The position numbers and the translations under genes were made by a program. From Mucilaginibacter sp. PAMB04168 (GTDB taxonomy: Bacteria; Bacteroidota; Bacteroidia; Sphingobacteriales; Sphingobacteriaceae): 64,000 nucleotides of DNA. Where the stretch lies: contig NZ_CP155079.2 in NCBI RefSeq assembly GCF_039634365.2, positions 2,914,001 to 2,978,000 on the forward strand, written 5' to 3'. This document shows, piece by piece, positions 54,491-63,474 of the stretch. A model generated the notes under the pieces. The model saw only the letters and a program-made list of their open reading frames with translations, had not been told where the DNA came from and did no database searches. Position 1 is the stretch's first letter, and every line of letters starts with the position of its first letter.

Positions 54491-55741
54491 ATGAACAAAG
54501 TTTTCCTTATCATACAAAGAGAATATATATCACGCGTTCGCAAAAAAGCCTTTTTGGTGACCGTATTTTTAGTGCCGGCACTTTTATTGGCTATGTACGC
54601 TGTAATGTACCTTATTTACAAAAACAGCAGCGAACTGAATACCACACGGGTAGTAAAGGTAGTTGATGATACCGGTGTTTTTGCCGATAAACTACACGCT
54701 GGTAAAAACATCAAATTCCAACGCTCGACATTGCCTTTAGCAGCAGCCAAGAAAGCACTAAAGAAAGATCACGAGCAAATACTGCTGTATATTCCTAAAA
54801 ATTACGAGGAGGCAAAAGGTGTACAAATTTTATCGGAGAAGAAACCAAGCATTATGGTGACTACAGCAATTGAGCACCAGATGAATGAAATATCAACTAA
54901 CAACAAGATGGTGGCTGCCGGTATTGATACTGCCCGACTAAAAGGCATTCACAGCAATATTGACGTTAGCGCCCTTGAAGTTACTGATGACGGCGAGAAA
55001 GACTCAAACATAGGCGCACTCACCATTATAGGCATCGCCTGTGCTGTTATGATATACTTATCGTTATTTATTTACGGGGCTCAGGTGATGCGTGGGGTAA
55101 TCGAAGAGAAGACCAATCGCATTATTGAAGTTATTGTATCATCAGTAAAGCCGTTTCAATTAATGCTGGGTAAAATAATTGGTGTAGGCTTGGTAAGTAT
55201 TACGCAATTTGTTTTATGGATTGTATTATCGCTGGTGGTGAGTTACATTGCAAGCAAAAACTTTAATGCGCCACAAAGCCCGATGCTGGGCTTTTTAGAT
55301 ACGGTAAAGAACGTGCCGGTTGCCAGCATTATTGGTTACTTCCTATTCTACTTTTTAACCGGATTCTTTCTTTACAGTGCGCTGTTTGCCGCCGTGGGAT
55401 CGGCCGTTGATAGTGAGACAGAAACACAGCAGTTTATGTTTCCTATTACCATGCCGCTACTGTTCACTTATTTAATTTCCGTATCCTTCCTAGCGCAAAA
55501 TCCTGATAGCTCTTTGGCCTTCTGGCTTTCTGTTGTACCGTTCACTGCACCTGTGGCCATGATGGTACGCATTCCATTCGATCCTCCGGGCTGGCAAATC
55601 GCTATTTCCATGTGTATGATGGTGATTGGCTTTATATTTACTACCTGGGTAGCTGCGCGCATTTACCGTGTTGGTATTTTAATGTATGGCAAAAAAGCAA
55701 GCTACAGTGAACTGGTAAAATGGTTCTTCTATAAAGAATAA
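54491..55741 (+). CDS. ABC-2 type permease (NatB-like)
   Basis: A 416-residue membrane protein. One N-terminal helix (~20-42), an extracytoplasmic domain (~50-175), then five or six helices (~178-405) that include GVIEEKTNRIIEVIVSSVKPFQLMLGK, the hallmark of ABC-2/NatB permeases, and VGSAVDSETETQQFMFP. It pairs with the preceding ATPase, 3 nt away. Substrate unknown. Confidence 0.87.
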   Translation: MNKVFLIIQREYISRVRKKAFLVTVFLVPALLLAMYAVMYLIYKNSSELNTTRVVKVVDDTGVFADKLHAGKNIKFQRSTLPLAAAKKALKKDHEQILLYIPKNYEEAKGVQILSEKKPSIMVTTAIEHQMNEISTNNKMVAAGIDTARLKGIHSNIDVSALEVTDDGEKDSNIGALTIIGIACAVMIYLSLFIYGAQVMRGVIEEKTNRIIEVIVSSVKPFQLMLGKIIGVGLVSITQFVLWIVLSLVVSYIASKNFNAPQSPMLGFLDTVKNVPVASIIGYFLFYFLTGFFLYSALFAAVGSAVDSETETQQFMFPITMPLLFTYLISVSFLAQNPDSSLAFWLSVVPFTAPVAMMVRIPFDPPGWQIAISMCMMVIGFIFTTWVAARIYRVGILMYGKKASYSELVKWFFYKE

Positions 55742-55762
55742 TCTTAATTTCAACTTTTTGTT

Positions 55763-55804
55763 AATCCCTGTAAAACGTTAAAACTTTTACAGGGATTTTT
55801 TATT
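55763..55804 (+). terminator. Intrinsic terminator after the ABC exporter
   Basis: Perfect 13-bp stem AATCCCTGTAAAA/TTTTACAGGGATT (55763-55775 with 55785-55797), 9-nt loop, then a T-run. Confidence 0.85.
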
Positions 55805-55808
55805 TTAG
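55801..55808 (+). promoter_or_regulatory. -7-like box TATTTTAG 4 nt before the Ppx/GppA gene
   Basis: One base off TAnnTTTG, just after the upstream terminator. No clear -33 element. Confidence 0.3.
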
Positions 55809-55812
55809 AGGT

Positions 55813-56742
55813 ATGACTAACCGCGTTGCCGTTATGGACCTCGGCACAAATACATTTCATTTACTGATTGCTGAGTCCGACCCTACTCGTTTTTTTAAAG
55901 AAGTACTTCATGAGCATGTTGGCGTTAAATTAGGCGAAGGCGGTATAAATGAAGGTACTATTAAAGCTGACGCTTACCAAAGAGGCATTGATACGCTCGT
56001 AAGCTTTCATCAGTTTATTAGGCAGCATAATGTGCATAGCATAAAAGCTATTGCCACCTCGGCCATGCGCAGCGCATCTAACGGGCAGCAATTTATTGAT
56101 GAGGTAAAGCAGCACACAGGCATAGTTATTGAAACCATAAATGGTGACCGCGAGGCTGGTTACATTTATGCTGGTGTAAAGGCCTCCAGGTGCTTGCAGG
56201 AAGCCAATAGCCTAATTGTTGATATTGGCGGCGGCAGTGTAGAATTCATATTGGGTAACCAGCGCGAAATTATCTACAAGCAAAGTTTTGAAATAGGTGC
56301 TGCCCGGCTAATGGCCAAGTTTCATCAAACAGATCCTATATCAGTTGACGAAGTGGCTGCTTTGAATGATTACCTGGATTTGCAATTAGCACCGATGTGT
56401 GACGCCGTTAAGAAACATAATGTTCAAAGCTTAATTGGCTCGTCTGGTGCGTTCGAGACATTTGCTGAACTGGCAGAGCGGCACAATGGGCATTCGTTTG
56501 ATTTGAAACAAACGCCAACTTACGCCTTTAAAGAAGGTAATCTGTTAGAAATTACACGTAAAATTATACATTCTAATCATGAAGAGCGGGCTGCTATGCC
56601 GGGCATTCTCCCCGTACGCGTGGATATGATTGTGGTGTCATCATTACTTATGCAATATGTGATGCATAAGCTGAATCTGCATCAGGTAGTGATGTCTGCC
56701 TATTCGTTAAAAGAAGGCGTATTGGCAGAAATGTTTAAATAG
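55813..56742 (+). CDS. Ppx/GppA-family phosphatase
   Basis: A 309-residue ASKHA-fold phosphatase: VMDLGTNTFHLLIAE (phosphate-1), ATSAMRSASNG, INGDREAGYIY, and VDIGGGSVEFI (phosphate-2). It would act on polyphosphate ends or pppGpp; the short form without the C-terminal HD domain is common in Bacteroidota. With a PPK2 elsewhere in the window it may share polyphosphate metabolism, but they are not linked. Confidence 0.88.
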   Translation: MTNRVAVMDLGTNTFHLLIAESDPTRFFKEVLHEHVGVKLGEGGINEGTIKADAYQRGIDTLVSFHQFIRQHNVHSIKAIATSAMRSASNGQQFIDEVKQHTGIVIETINGDREAGYIYAGVKASRCLQEANSLIVDIGGGSVEFILGNQREIIYKQSFEIGAARLMAKFHQTDPISVDEVAALNDYLDLQLAPMCDAVKKHNVQSLIGSSGAFETFAELAERHNGHSFDLKQTPTYAFKEGNLLEITRKIIHSNHEERAAMPGILPVRVDMIVVSSLLMQYVMHKLNLHQVVMSAYSLKEGVLAEMFK

Positions 56743-56786
56743 TAAGGGTCGCTATATTATGATTGGTTACAAGCGCCTGGACAAAT

Positions 56787-57362
56787 CTACCTGGCCAACC
56801 TGAGTAATTGCTGATATACCTTTTCGGTAGGAAGGCCAACTACGTTGGTATAAGACCCTTCTATACGTTTAATAGCGGTAATGCCAACCCACTCCTGTAT
56901 ACCGTAGGCGCCAGCTTTGTCATAAGGTTTATATTTGCTCACGTACGTTTTAATTTCTTCGTCAGACAAGGTGCGGAAGAAAACCTCAGATACATCATGG
57001 AACAGATTATACTCGTGCTTATATAAGATACATACGCCGGTTACAACCTTATGCACGCGGCCCGACAGGCGCTGCAACATTTCTATTGCATGGGCCTCAT
57101 TTTCGGGCTTGCCTAATATTAGCCCGTCAATAGCTACAATGGTATCAGCTGTAAGTACAATCTCGTCACCGGATGTAGCATCATAAGCTTTTGCTTTTTT
57201 TTCGGCAATATAAACGGCCACTTCCTCCGGGCTTAAATGCTCAGGGTAAGATTCGTCTACTTCCTTTAGTACAACTTCATAGTATACGTCCATCAATCGC
57301 AACAGTTCCTGTCGACGCGGCGATTTAGATGCGAGAATTATTTTAGGAATTTTAGTATTCAT
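56787..57362 (-). CDS. maf: Maf-like nucleotide pyrophosphatase
   Basis: A 191-residue member of the Maf/YhdE family: ILASKSPRRQELLRLM at the start, EVDESYPE, VLTADTIVAIDG, LGKPENEAHAIEMLQRLSG and AGAYGIQEWVG. Such proteins hydrolyse dTTP/UTP or modified nucleotides and can affect septation. Last in a minus-strand cluster after kdsC. Confidence 0.92.
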   Translation of the reverse strand: MNTKIPKIILASKSPRRQELLRLMDVYYEVVLKEVDESYPEHLSPEEVAVYIAEKKAKAYDATSGDEIVLTADTIVAIDGLILGKPENEAHAIEMLQRLSGRVHKVVTGVCILYKHEYNLFHDVSEVFFRTLSDEEIKTYVSKYKPYDKAGAYGIQEWVGITAIKRIEGSYTNVVGLPTEKVYQQLLRLAR

Positions 57363-57370
57363 AAATGGCA

Positions 57371-57413
57371 GTTCATGGTCAAAAACAAGTTCACAGCTGA
57401 TGGTACCATGAAC
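57371..57413. repeat. Inverted repeat between maf and kdsC
   Basis: GTTCATGGT (57371-57379) with ACCATGAAC (57405-57413), 9 bp perfect. The right arm also contains a 10-bp palindrome ATGGTACCAT. Confidence 0.4.
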
Positions 57414-57441
57414 AGAAGACCACCAACCATTTGCTTAAAAG

Positions 57442-57954
57442 CTACCAGCTATAAGCTTCGGCGCCCATCCATTTACCTTGAATTTTGAGCGCTTTTTCAA
57501 TAACGTCACGCGCACAGCCCTTCCCGCCCGAAATAGGAGATACATACTCGCAAAGCTCTTTAATTTCTTCTGCAGCATCTGCAGGGCAAACAGGCATTCC
57601 TACCTGGCGCATTACTTCCAGATCAGGTATATCATCACCCATGTACATCACATTCATGGGGCTTATGCCTCTTTCGTTAATATAAACCTTGAAGGTTTCG
57701 GTTTTAACGCCTGAGCCTAAAAATACGTCCTTTATACCTAAGCTATTTAAGCGATGCATAGCTATTTTTGAGCGGCTACCAGATATGGCGCATACATTAT
57801 ACCCGCATTTAACGGCTAATTGAAGAGCGTAACCGTCCTTAATATTGAAGGAACGGGTTTGTTCGCCTGCATCATTAACGTATACAGAGCCGTCTGTTAG
57901 TACACCATCCACATCAAAAATAAACGTGGTGATATCTTTAAATTTATTTAACAA
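57442..57954 (-). CDS. kdsC: KDO-8-phosphate phosphatase (KdsC-like HAD)
   Basis: A 170-residue C0-type HAD phosphatase: FIFDVDGVLTDGSVY with Asp14/Asp16, DGYALQLAVKCGY, AISGSRS and YMGDDIPDLEVM. It fits KdsC, which makes KDO for lipopolysaccharide. The start is a TTG at 57954; no ATG precedes the core and the frame closes just upstream. Conserved near maf and DUF2520 genes in Bacteroidota. Confidence 0.87.
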   Translation of the reverse strand: MLNKFKDITTFIFDVDGVLTDGSVYVNDAGEQTRSFNIKDGYALQLAVKCGYNVCAISGSRSKIAMHRLNSLGIKDVFLGSGVKTETFKVYINERGISPMNVMYMGDDIPDLEVMRQVGMPVCPADAAEEIKELCEYVSPISGGKGCARDVIEKALKIQGKWMGAEAYSW

Positions 57955-58020
57955 GATTTTGTAAAGTTTATATCAAATCAAACAATTTTAAGAAAAATAT
58001 ATAACTATTCCTACAAAAAA

Positions 58021-58263
58021 TTATTGATTATCCCGCCACTCATATACCCAGGCCGATTGTATCTGCTCCAAGTGGCCTTCATTTGCTTCTTCACGCGTAC
58101 CTACAAAGTTTGGCAGGGTTAATACCCACTCTAACAAATCGGTAAAGCGAATACGGTATATTTTAGATTCACTAAAATCGTCGCCAAACTTTTCATATAA
58201 ACCCATGGCAATATCTTCATAATCATTCCAATGGATGGGTAAAGCAAATTTATCGTCGTTCAT
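58021..58263 (-). CDS. iscX: IscX-like Fe-S assembly protein
   Basis: About 80 residues from the ATG at 58263 (MNDDKFALPIHWNDYEDI). A longer frame from 58329 is open but adds 22 residues unlike the family. It shows HWNDYEDIAMGLYEKF, IRFTDLLEWVLTLPNF and a C-terminal IQSAWVYEW, as in IscX/YfhJ, an acidic iron-binding regulator of cysteine desulfurase. It is 89 bp downstream of the 2Fe-2S ferredoxin gene on the same strand. Confidence 0.85.
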   Translation of the reverse strand: MNDDKFALPIHWNDYEDIAMGLYEKFGDDFSESKIYRIRFTDLLEWVLTLPNFVGTREEANEGHLEQIQSAWVYEWRDNQ

Positions 58264-58352
58264 GTAAATTAATGTATGTGGGAGGTTGTGTGTTCTATGC
58301 AATATGCAGGTTATGGAAGTGGTGTACAAAATCCAAATAACCCTAAAATTTA

Positions 58353-58685
58353 TTAGTGCCCCATAAATTGAGACTGGTCAGGAATCAAGACTTGTATGTC
58401 GCCGTCTATAACCACACACTGGCAGCCCAGGCGTGAGTTAATACGGGGGCTAACAGCACGATCAATAAAGTCTTCCTCTTTGTCCGAAATCTCCTGAATA
58501 TTGTCCATGCCGCTGGTTATGTATACGTGGCAGGTGCTGCAGCCGCAAACACCACCGCAGTTATGCTGTAGTTCAATGCCGTTTTCCAGGCAAACATCCA
58601 ATACCGATTCTCCTTCGGCTATAGGCAGCTCTACCGGCGCGTGATCCGGTTCCTCAAAGCTTATCTTAACTTTAAAAATATCCAT
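58353..58685 (-). CDS. Adrenodoxin-type 2Fe-2S ferredoxin
   Basis: A 110-residue electron carrier. The cluster cysteines are in HNCGGVCGCSTCHVYI (C-x5-C-x2-C, with one extra Cys) and in RLGCQC. This type serves Fe-S cluster assembly or P450/hydroxylase electron supply. The neighbouring IscX favours Fe-S assembly. A TACTTTTG box ends 5 nt before the start codon, so it may have its own promoter within the cluster. Confidence 0.92.
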   Translation of the reverse strand: MDIFKVKISFEEPDHAPVELPIAEGESVLDVCLENGIELQHNCGGVCGCSTCHVYITSGMDNIQEISDKEEDFIDRAVSPRINSRLGCQCVVIDGDIQVLIPDQSQFMGH

Positions 58686-58690
58686 TTTGG

Positions 58691-58698
58691 CAAAAGTA
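58691..58698 (-). promoter_or_regulatory. -7 box TACTTTTG 5 nt before the 2Fe-2S ferredoxin
   Basis: Exact TAnnTTTG on the minus strand within the 19-bp gap. No clear -33 element. Confidence 0.4.
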
Positions 58699-58704
58699 AA
58701 AAAA

Positions 58705-59487
58705 TTACTTAACCCCGAGCGGGCCTTCGCCCATTTTGATGATAGCCTGACTTAATATATGGTATATCTGGCCAAGCCCCTGTTCCTCTTTCAACAACTC
58801 TATATGCGCTGCCATTGTTTTTTGGTCATTACGCACAGCCGGGCCGGTTTGCACTTTATTAGGTAATTTGCTTTGTACCTTCTCTGCTGTTTCGGTTATA
58901 AGTGGCCTTATTAAATTGAAATCCAGGTCGTGCTTTTGCAGTAATTGTTGGGCAATGCTATAAAGATAATTTGGGAAATTGCAGGCAAACACAGCTGCCA
59001 GGTGCAGTATTTTACGCTGATCGGAACTTACCTGGTAAACGTTATTGCTTATACTTTGCGCTAACTGTTTAAGGTCAAAGTTCAGATACTCGTAAGCGGC
59101 CTCTATACACATTGGCACCTGCCTAAAATCGACCTCTTTGGTTTTACTGAACGTTTGCAGCGGATAAAATACGCCGGCATGCTCAGTATACTTTAACAGC
59201 GTTTGCATAGGTGTAGCCCCCGATGTATGCACTATAGGCTTTTGGTGTGGTGCCAATGCTTGGGCAACATCGTCAATGGCATCATCTTTTATACTGATGA
59301 TAAACAGATCAATGTCAGGAATGATTTGTTGCAAATTATTAATAGCCTCTGCTTTTACATGATAAGCTAGCAGCGCAGCGTTCTGGTAATTTGGGCTGTA
59401 CACCTGTAAAATGTAATGTCCTGCGTTTTTAAGAGCAGCACCTAAATGAGTGGCTACATTACCTGAACCAATGAGTGTAATACGCAT
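58705..59487 (-). CDS. Rossmann-like/DUF2520 oxidoreductase
   Basis: A 260-residue protein with an N-terminal dinucleotide-binding fold (ITLIGSGNVATHLGAAL) and the C-terminal DUF2520 helical domain (FACNFPNYLYSIAQQLL, LITETAEKVQ, GPAVRNDQKTM). The fold is like 6-phosphogluconate/pyrroline-carboxylate reductases, but the reaction is unknown. It lies 3 nt from the PhyH gene and in a cluster with KdsC and Maf. Confidence 0.85.
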   Translation of the reverse strand: MRITLIGSGNVATHLGAALKNAGHYILQVYSPNYQNAALLAYHVKAEAINNLQQIIPDIDLFIISIKDDAIDDVAQALAPHQKPIVHTSGATPMQTLLKYTEHAGVFYPLQTFSKTKEVDFRQVPMCIEAAYEYLNFDLKQLAQSISNNVYQVSSDQRKILHLAAVFACNFPNYLYSIAQQLLQKHDLDFNLIRPLITETAEKVQSKLPNKVQTGPAVRNDQKTMAAHIELLKEEQGLGQIYHILSQAIIKMGEGPLGVK

Positions 59488-59490
59488 ATA

Positions 59491-60225
59491 TTAACTTATT
59501 TCTGACCATTTTAACGGTTCTGGTAAACTCACGTTACTGAACTCGATATGTATTACCCGCCTCCTATGCTTACTGGTTGTGCGGCTTGATGAATGTAACA
59601 ACAGTGGACGCATAACCATGATGCCGCCTTTTGATACTGGGCAAACTTCTTCAGTTTCTTTGCTCCAGTCAATAGTTTCTGGTCTATAAATACCTTTACG
59701 GTGTGAACCCGGCACCACCCGTAGTGCGCCATTGTGTTCATCTGTATTATCTAAATGAATACGAACGGTAAAATTTTGTTGCAATATTTCAAGAGGAGGC
59801 TGAACAGCAAACTGGTCTTGCTTAACCGTCCATGGTCCAAATCCTGCAATATCTTGTCTGCTTTTTACAGAAATTGTCAAGTCTTGATGATAGGCGACGA
59901 ACCAGTTAGAATCTTCAGGCTTGTCGAAATAGATAGACTTAACTACAAAATAACTATCTCCAAAAATACTAGTTAGCAGTTGTTCAAAGCTTCTAGTAAA
60001 GATCAGAGACTTAATTTCAGGTAGTTCTTTTAAAAACTGCCTGATAGCAAAAAGATCAGCACTTTTTCGAAAAGTTAATCTTGACGTATCAGCGCTACTT
60101 AAAGCCTTGTGCATGAAATCTATTTCTTCATGACTAAAAACACTGTGTACGATGGTGTACCCTTTAGTGGCTATCTCATCTATATAAATAGTGGTAGTGT
60201 CTATATCTGTGGGGGCATCGTTCAT
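59491..60225 (-). CDS. Phytanoyl-CoA dioxygenase family protein
   Basis: A 244-residue Fe(II)/2-oxoglutarate oxygenase. The metal triad is His113-x-Asp115 in AYHQDLTIS and His211 in LLLHSSSRT, with Arg221/222 as a likely 2-oxoglutarate ligand. VVPGSHRKGIY is typical of the PhyH family. Substrate unknown. It sits 26 bp after ccmF and 3 nt before the DUF2520 gene. Confidence 0.85.
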   Translation of the reverse strand: MNDAPTDIDTTTIYIDEIATKGYTIVHSVFSHEEIDFMHKALSSADTSRLTFRKSADLFAIRQFLKELPEIKSLIFTRSFEQLLTSIFGDSYFVVKSIYFDKPEDSNWFVAYHQDLTISVKSRQDIAGFGPWTVKQDQFAVQPPLEILQQNFTVRIHLDNTDEHNGALRVVPGSHRKGIYRPETIDWSKETEEVCPVSKGGIMVMRPLLLHSSSRTTSKHRRRVIHIEFSNVSLPEPLKWSEIS

Positions 60226-60251
60226 TATAATTACCAGAATTAGCCAGGATT

Positions 60252-62768
60252 TTACACCAAAGTGCCTGCTTTAGTTTTTGCTGGTTTGCCTTTAACCTCC
60301 ACCACTTTTAATTCGCTGCTCCTTCTGAATATCGACATTAAGAAACCAATAACCATAATGATGGTACCCGACCAGAAAAAGTTGATGTAAGGGAAATTTA
60401 TAGCCCGCATCACTATATACGGCTTTTGGCTTTCGGGCTGTTGGTAAATGGTTAACTCGAACTTGTTCTTTTCCGGAATAATTTTTGAAAAACGGAGCTT
60501 TAAGCCCACATCGTCTACCTTGCGGGCAAAATCAAATGTGTTGCCACCTTTAATCATAAACACGGGCTCGGCCTTATAAGTAATACCGTGCGATACAATT
60601 TGGAGCTGAGCACCAACAGCTACGTCATTTTTTCCTAAAGGTATATTTTGCAGTTTAGGTGCTTTATTTAATCCTGTCAGAACCATGTAGCCTTCACGGA
60701 AACGGATAGTGTCACCCAGGCTAGCTTCGTAAACTACAGGCGGATTGTAATGCTTGTCATCTTCAGTTGCATCATGCTCGTCATGCCCTATCTCAGTAGA
60801 ACCGGCAGCAAGACCCTCCTCTTCTTTAATAGGTGCCGCAGTGATGTGTGTGTACAAGTCATGCAGCAGATAATGCTTGGTATCTGGAGACGAAACCAAC
60901 CCCATCTTGGCATTGGCCTGTGAGTTTGGCGTTAACACGAAATGCTCAGTTAGCTTGCCTGCTTCGTTGTATTTTTTATAGTCAACCTTAAAATAATGAT
61001 TTGGCGCAACAAGAGAGTCGCCAATGTAGGTAACTTTGTAACCACCCATGTCAACCGGCTGGTTCTTGTACAACATGATGTTCTCACGCGCATCGCCAGC
61101 CTTGTCAAAATCTTTAACTTGTATAATACCAGTTTCGTTTTGCGATACTACTTTGCTTGTACCGGCAGCAATTAAAGCACCCACCAGTAACAATGCAAAG
61201 CCGATGTGCGCTACAGCCGATCCGGCCAGCTTGAATTTACCTTTAAATGCATCAGCCAGTATTTTAGAGTTGGCCAATATGCCATAAATAGCGCCAAACA
61301 TGGCAAGCATAAACACCAGCTTAAGCTTGTATAAACCGGTTATATAAACCACAACAGCGGTTAACAGCGCAGCTACAAATAAGTATAACAACGTAGTGAT
61401 GTAAAACCGGGTTGCATCGGTCTTTTTATATTTTAAAAACTGCGTAAAACCTAAAAAGAAAGTTACTACTACAGCAAAGCCGGCCTGAAAAATATTATAC
61501 AATGTTATAGGGTTAGTTGGCGGCGCTATATTGGTTTTAAAGATAGCATTCCATACCGGAACCGAGGTTACGATGACTAATTGCAAACAAGACAAAGCCA
61601 GGAAGGCCGAGCCCACAAACACCCAAAACTCACGCGAATAAGTTTCTTCTTCCTTTTTTGAGAAAGGCAATTCTTTCCATCGCCAAATTAACAAACCAAC
61701 GGTGATGCCTAAAAATACCAATACATCAACCACCAGGTGCCAAAACATACCTAAATCAGTAAAGGCATGCACTGATGTTTCGCCCAGGATACCGCTACGG
61801 GTTAAGAATGATGCATAAAGAACGAGCACAAAGCTAAGTAAGGTTAGCAAGGTGGCTGTAAAGTAAGAATGGCCTGTGTTTTTAAATACTATTAATACAT
61901 GTACCGCCGCTATAAGTACCAGCCATGGAATTAAAGAGGCATTCTCAACAGGATCCCAGTTCCAGAAACCACCAAAGTTGAGCGACTCATAGGCCCAAAA
62001 CGACCCCATTATAATGCCAGTACCCAAAATCATCACGGCAAACAGTGCATACGGTATGGCTGCTGCTACCCATTCCTTATAACGGCGTTGCCACAAACCG
62101 GCAACCGCATAAGCAAATGGAATAATCATAGATGCGAACCCTAAGAACAATGTTGGCGGGTGTATAACCATCCAGTAGTTTTGCAGTAGCGGATTCAGGC
62201 CATTGCCATCCTTTACGTATTGCATATAATCAGGACGGCTGAATATAGGCCCCTCAATAGCATCGCGTAATAGAATAAATGGGGAGCTACCGAGGCGAGA
62301 ACCCAGTATTTCCACACCAATAAGCATAGAGCTTAATAACACCTGTGATAAGCCAACCACTACCATCACAGGCTTTTCCCATGACTTGGCGCGCCATATA
62401 AGTACATTACCTAAAACGGCCTGCCAAAAGGTCCAAAGCCAAAAGCTGCCTTCCTGCCCTTCCCAGTAACTCGAAATGATATAGTATACCGGCAAGGTGC
62501 TCGATGAGTGAGCCCAGGCATAATGATATTCGAAAAGATGATTGTAAATAATATAAAAAAGACAGCAGCCGATAGCCACTACCGAAAAGGTATTCACATA
62601 AAAGCTCCAGCGCCCTAAACGAAACCAAGATTGATCGAGCTTATTGCTTTGCGTAGTAGCAAAAAAGTAACTTATAGTCGAAAGCAAGGCTGAACCAAAA
62701 GACAGAATGATAAAAAACTGCCCTAGGTGGCCTGGCATGAGGTGCTCCCCTTGAAAATCTGTGCTCAT
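60252..62768 (-). CDS. ccmF: CcmF/NrfE-family haem lyase
   Basis: An 838-residue polytopic membrane protein with ~14-15 helices. It has the WWD haem-handling motif in FGGFWNWDPVENASL (residues ~265-280), the haem-ligand His in VIHPPTLFLG (~203) and the CcmF-type YYIISSYWEGQEGSFWLW. A large periplasmic domain (~555-800) contains an acidic/His-rich stretch around residues 645-675 (EIGHDEHDATEDDKHY). It attaches haem to apocytochromes c. It is 9 nt downstream of ccmE. Confidence 0.93.
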   Translation of the reverse strand: MSTDFQGEHLMPGHLGQFFIILSFGSALLSTISYFFATTQSNKLDQSWFRLGRWSFYVNTFSVVAIGCCLFYIIYNHLFEYHYAWAHSSSTLPVYYIISSYWEGQEGSFWLWTFWQAVLGNVLIWRAKSWEKPVMVVVGLSQVLLSSMLIGVEILGSRLGSSPFILLRDAIEGPIFSRPDYMQYVKDGNGLNPLLQNYWMVIHPPTLFLGFASMIIPFAYAVAGLWQRRYKEWVAAAIPYALFAVMILGTGIIMGSFWAYESLNFGGFWNWDPVENASLIPWLVLIAAVHVLIVFKNTGHSYFTATLLTLLSFVLVLYASFLTRSGILGETSVHAFTDLGMFWHLVVDVLVFLGITVGLLIWRWKELPFSKKEEETYSREFWVFVGSAFLALSCLQLVIVTSVPVWNAIFKTNIAPPTNPITLYNIFQAGFAVVVTFFLGFTQFLKYKKTDATRFYITTLLYLFVAALLTAVVVYITGLYKLKLVFMLAMFGAIYGILANSKILADAFKGKFKLAGSAVAHIGFALLLVGALIAAGTSKVVSQNETGIIQVKDFDKAGDARENIMLYKNQPVDMGGYKVTYIGDSLVAPNHYFKVDYKKYNEAGKLTEHFVLTPNSQANAKMGLVSSPDTKHYLLHDLYTHITAAPIKEEEGLAAGSTEIGHDEHDATEDDKHYNPPVVYEASLGDTIRFREGYMVLTGLNKAPKLQNIPLGKNDVAVGAQLQIVSHGITYKAEPVFMIKGGNTFDFARKVDDVGLKLRFSKIIPEKNKFELTIYQQPESQKPYIVMRAINFPYINFFWSGTIIMVIGFLMSIFRRSSELKVVEVKGKPAKTKAGTLV

Positions 62769-62777
62769 TAAAGGAAT

Positions 62778-63188
62778 TTATATGTTTGCCTGTTTGGCTT
62801 TAGCTTCGGTTACTTCTAATTTGTCTTGCGTATATTTAGAAGGGCACTTCATCAGGATCTTGGACGCATGAAATTCTTTACCACGCATTTGTCCGGTGAG
62901 TACAATCTGCTCTGAGCGCTCAAAGTCTTGCGGCTTTGTACCTGTAAATACAACTTTACACTCTTCGCCCTTATTATCACGCATGTAGAATGAAAAATAA
63001 TTAGCATCCTTTGTTGGCTCATAATACAATTGCTTGTCTTTATTAAGGTGACCTACAATGTGTAGCTCATCTTTAGTTTGCTCGGCATCTTTAAACGAAC
63101 CGTAAGTGCTTGTATTTGAGTAAGTGCTGATAATTACTGCTATGGCAACTGCAATAACGATAATACCTAATATTGAACTTTTTTTCAT
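62778..63188 (-). CDS. ccmE: CcmE haem chaperone with CxxxY motif
   Basis: A 136-residue membrane-anchored OB-fold protein: one N-terminal helix (~5-22), a beta-rich domain (DELHIVGHLNKDKQLYYEP, YFSFYMRDNKGEECKVVF) and GQMRGKEFHASKILMKCPSKY. In the common form the haem-binding residue is His in HxxxY; here the position reads Cys115-P-S-K-Tyr119 (CxxxY), as in the variant known from archaea and some Deltaproteobacteria. It carries haem to CcmF. Confidence 0.9.
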   Translation of the reverse strand: MKKSSILGIIVIAVAIAVIISTYSNTSTYGSFKDAEQTKDELHIVGHLNKDKQLYYEPTKDANYFSFYMRDNKGEECKVVFTGTKPQDFERSEQIVLTGQMRGKEFHASKILMKCPSKYTQDKLEVTEAKAKQANI

Positions 63189-63215
63189 GAATTTTACCTG
63201 CTGTAAAACAATCTA

Positions 63216-63223
63216 CAAAAATA
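63216..63223 (-). promoter_or_regulatory. -7 box TATTTTTG upstream of ccmE
   Basis: Exact TAnnTTTG on the minus strand, 27 nt before the ccmE start. A -33 partner is not convincing. Confidence 0.35.
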
Positions 63224-63410
63224 CAAAACGGATAGCGATTACGCTTTATTACAACAGATATATCTTATTTAGAATTATTCTTGACAAAATCACTTATAGC
63301 CATTGTGTAACAAAGATGGTTTTATTGATTTATAGAACGATTAACGATTTTCGATCTTCACTTTGAGGGGCAACGAGGATGGTACAATTACCGTATCTAC
63401 ATTAAAATAC

Positions 63411-63442
63411 AAAAAGCGGCACCTTTTGGGTACCGCCTTTTA
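63411..63442 (-). terminator. Terminator of the glutamate dehydrogenase gene
   Basis: GCGGCACC with GGTACCGC-type arms (two imperfect pairs) flanked by an A-run, which is a T-run on the minus strand. Confidence 0.65.
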
Positions 63443-63474
63443 TAGAACATTGAATGGGTTTTAGCCGGTATTGC

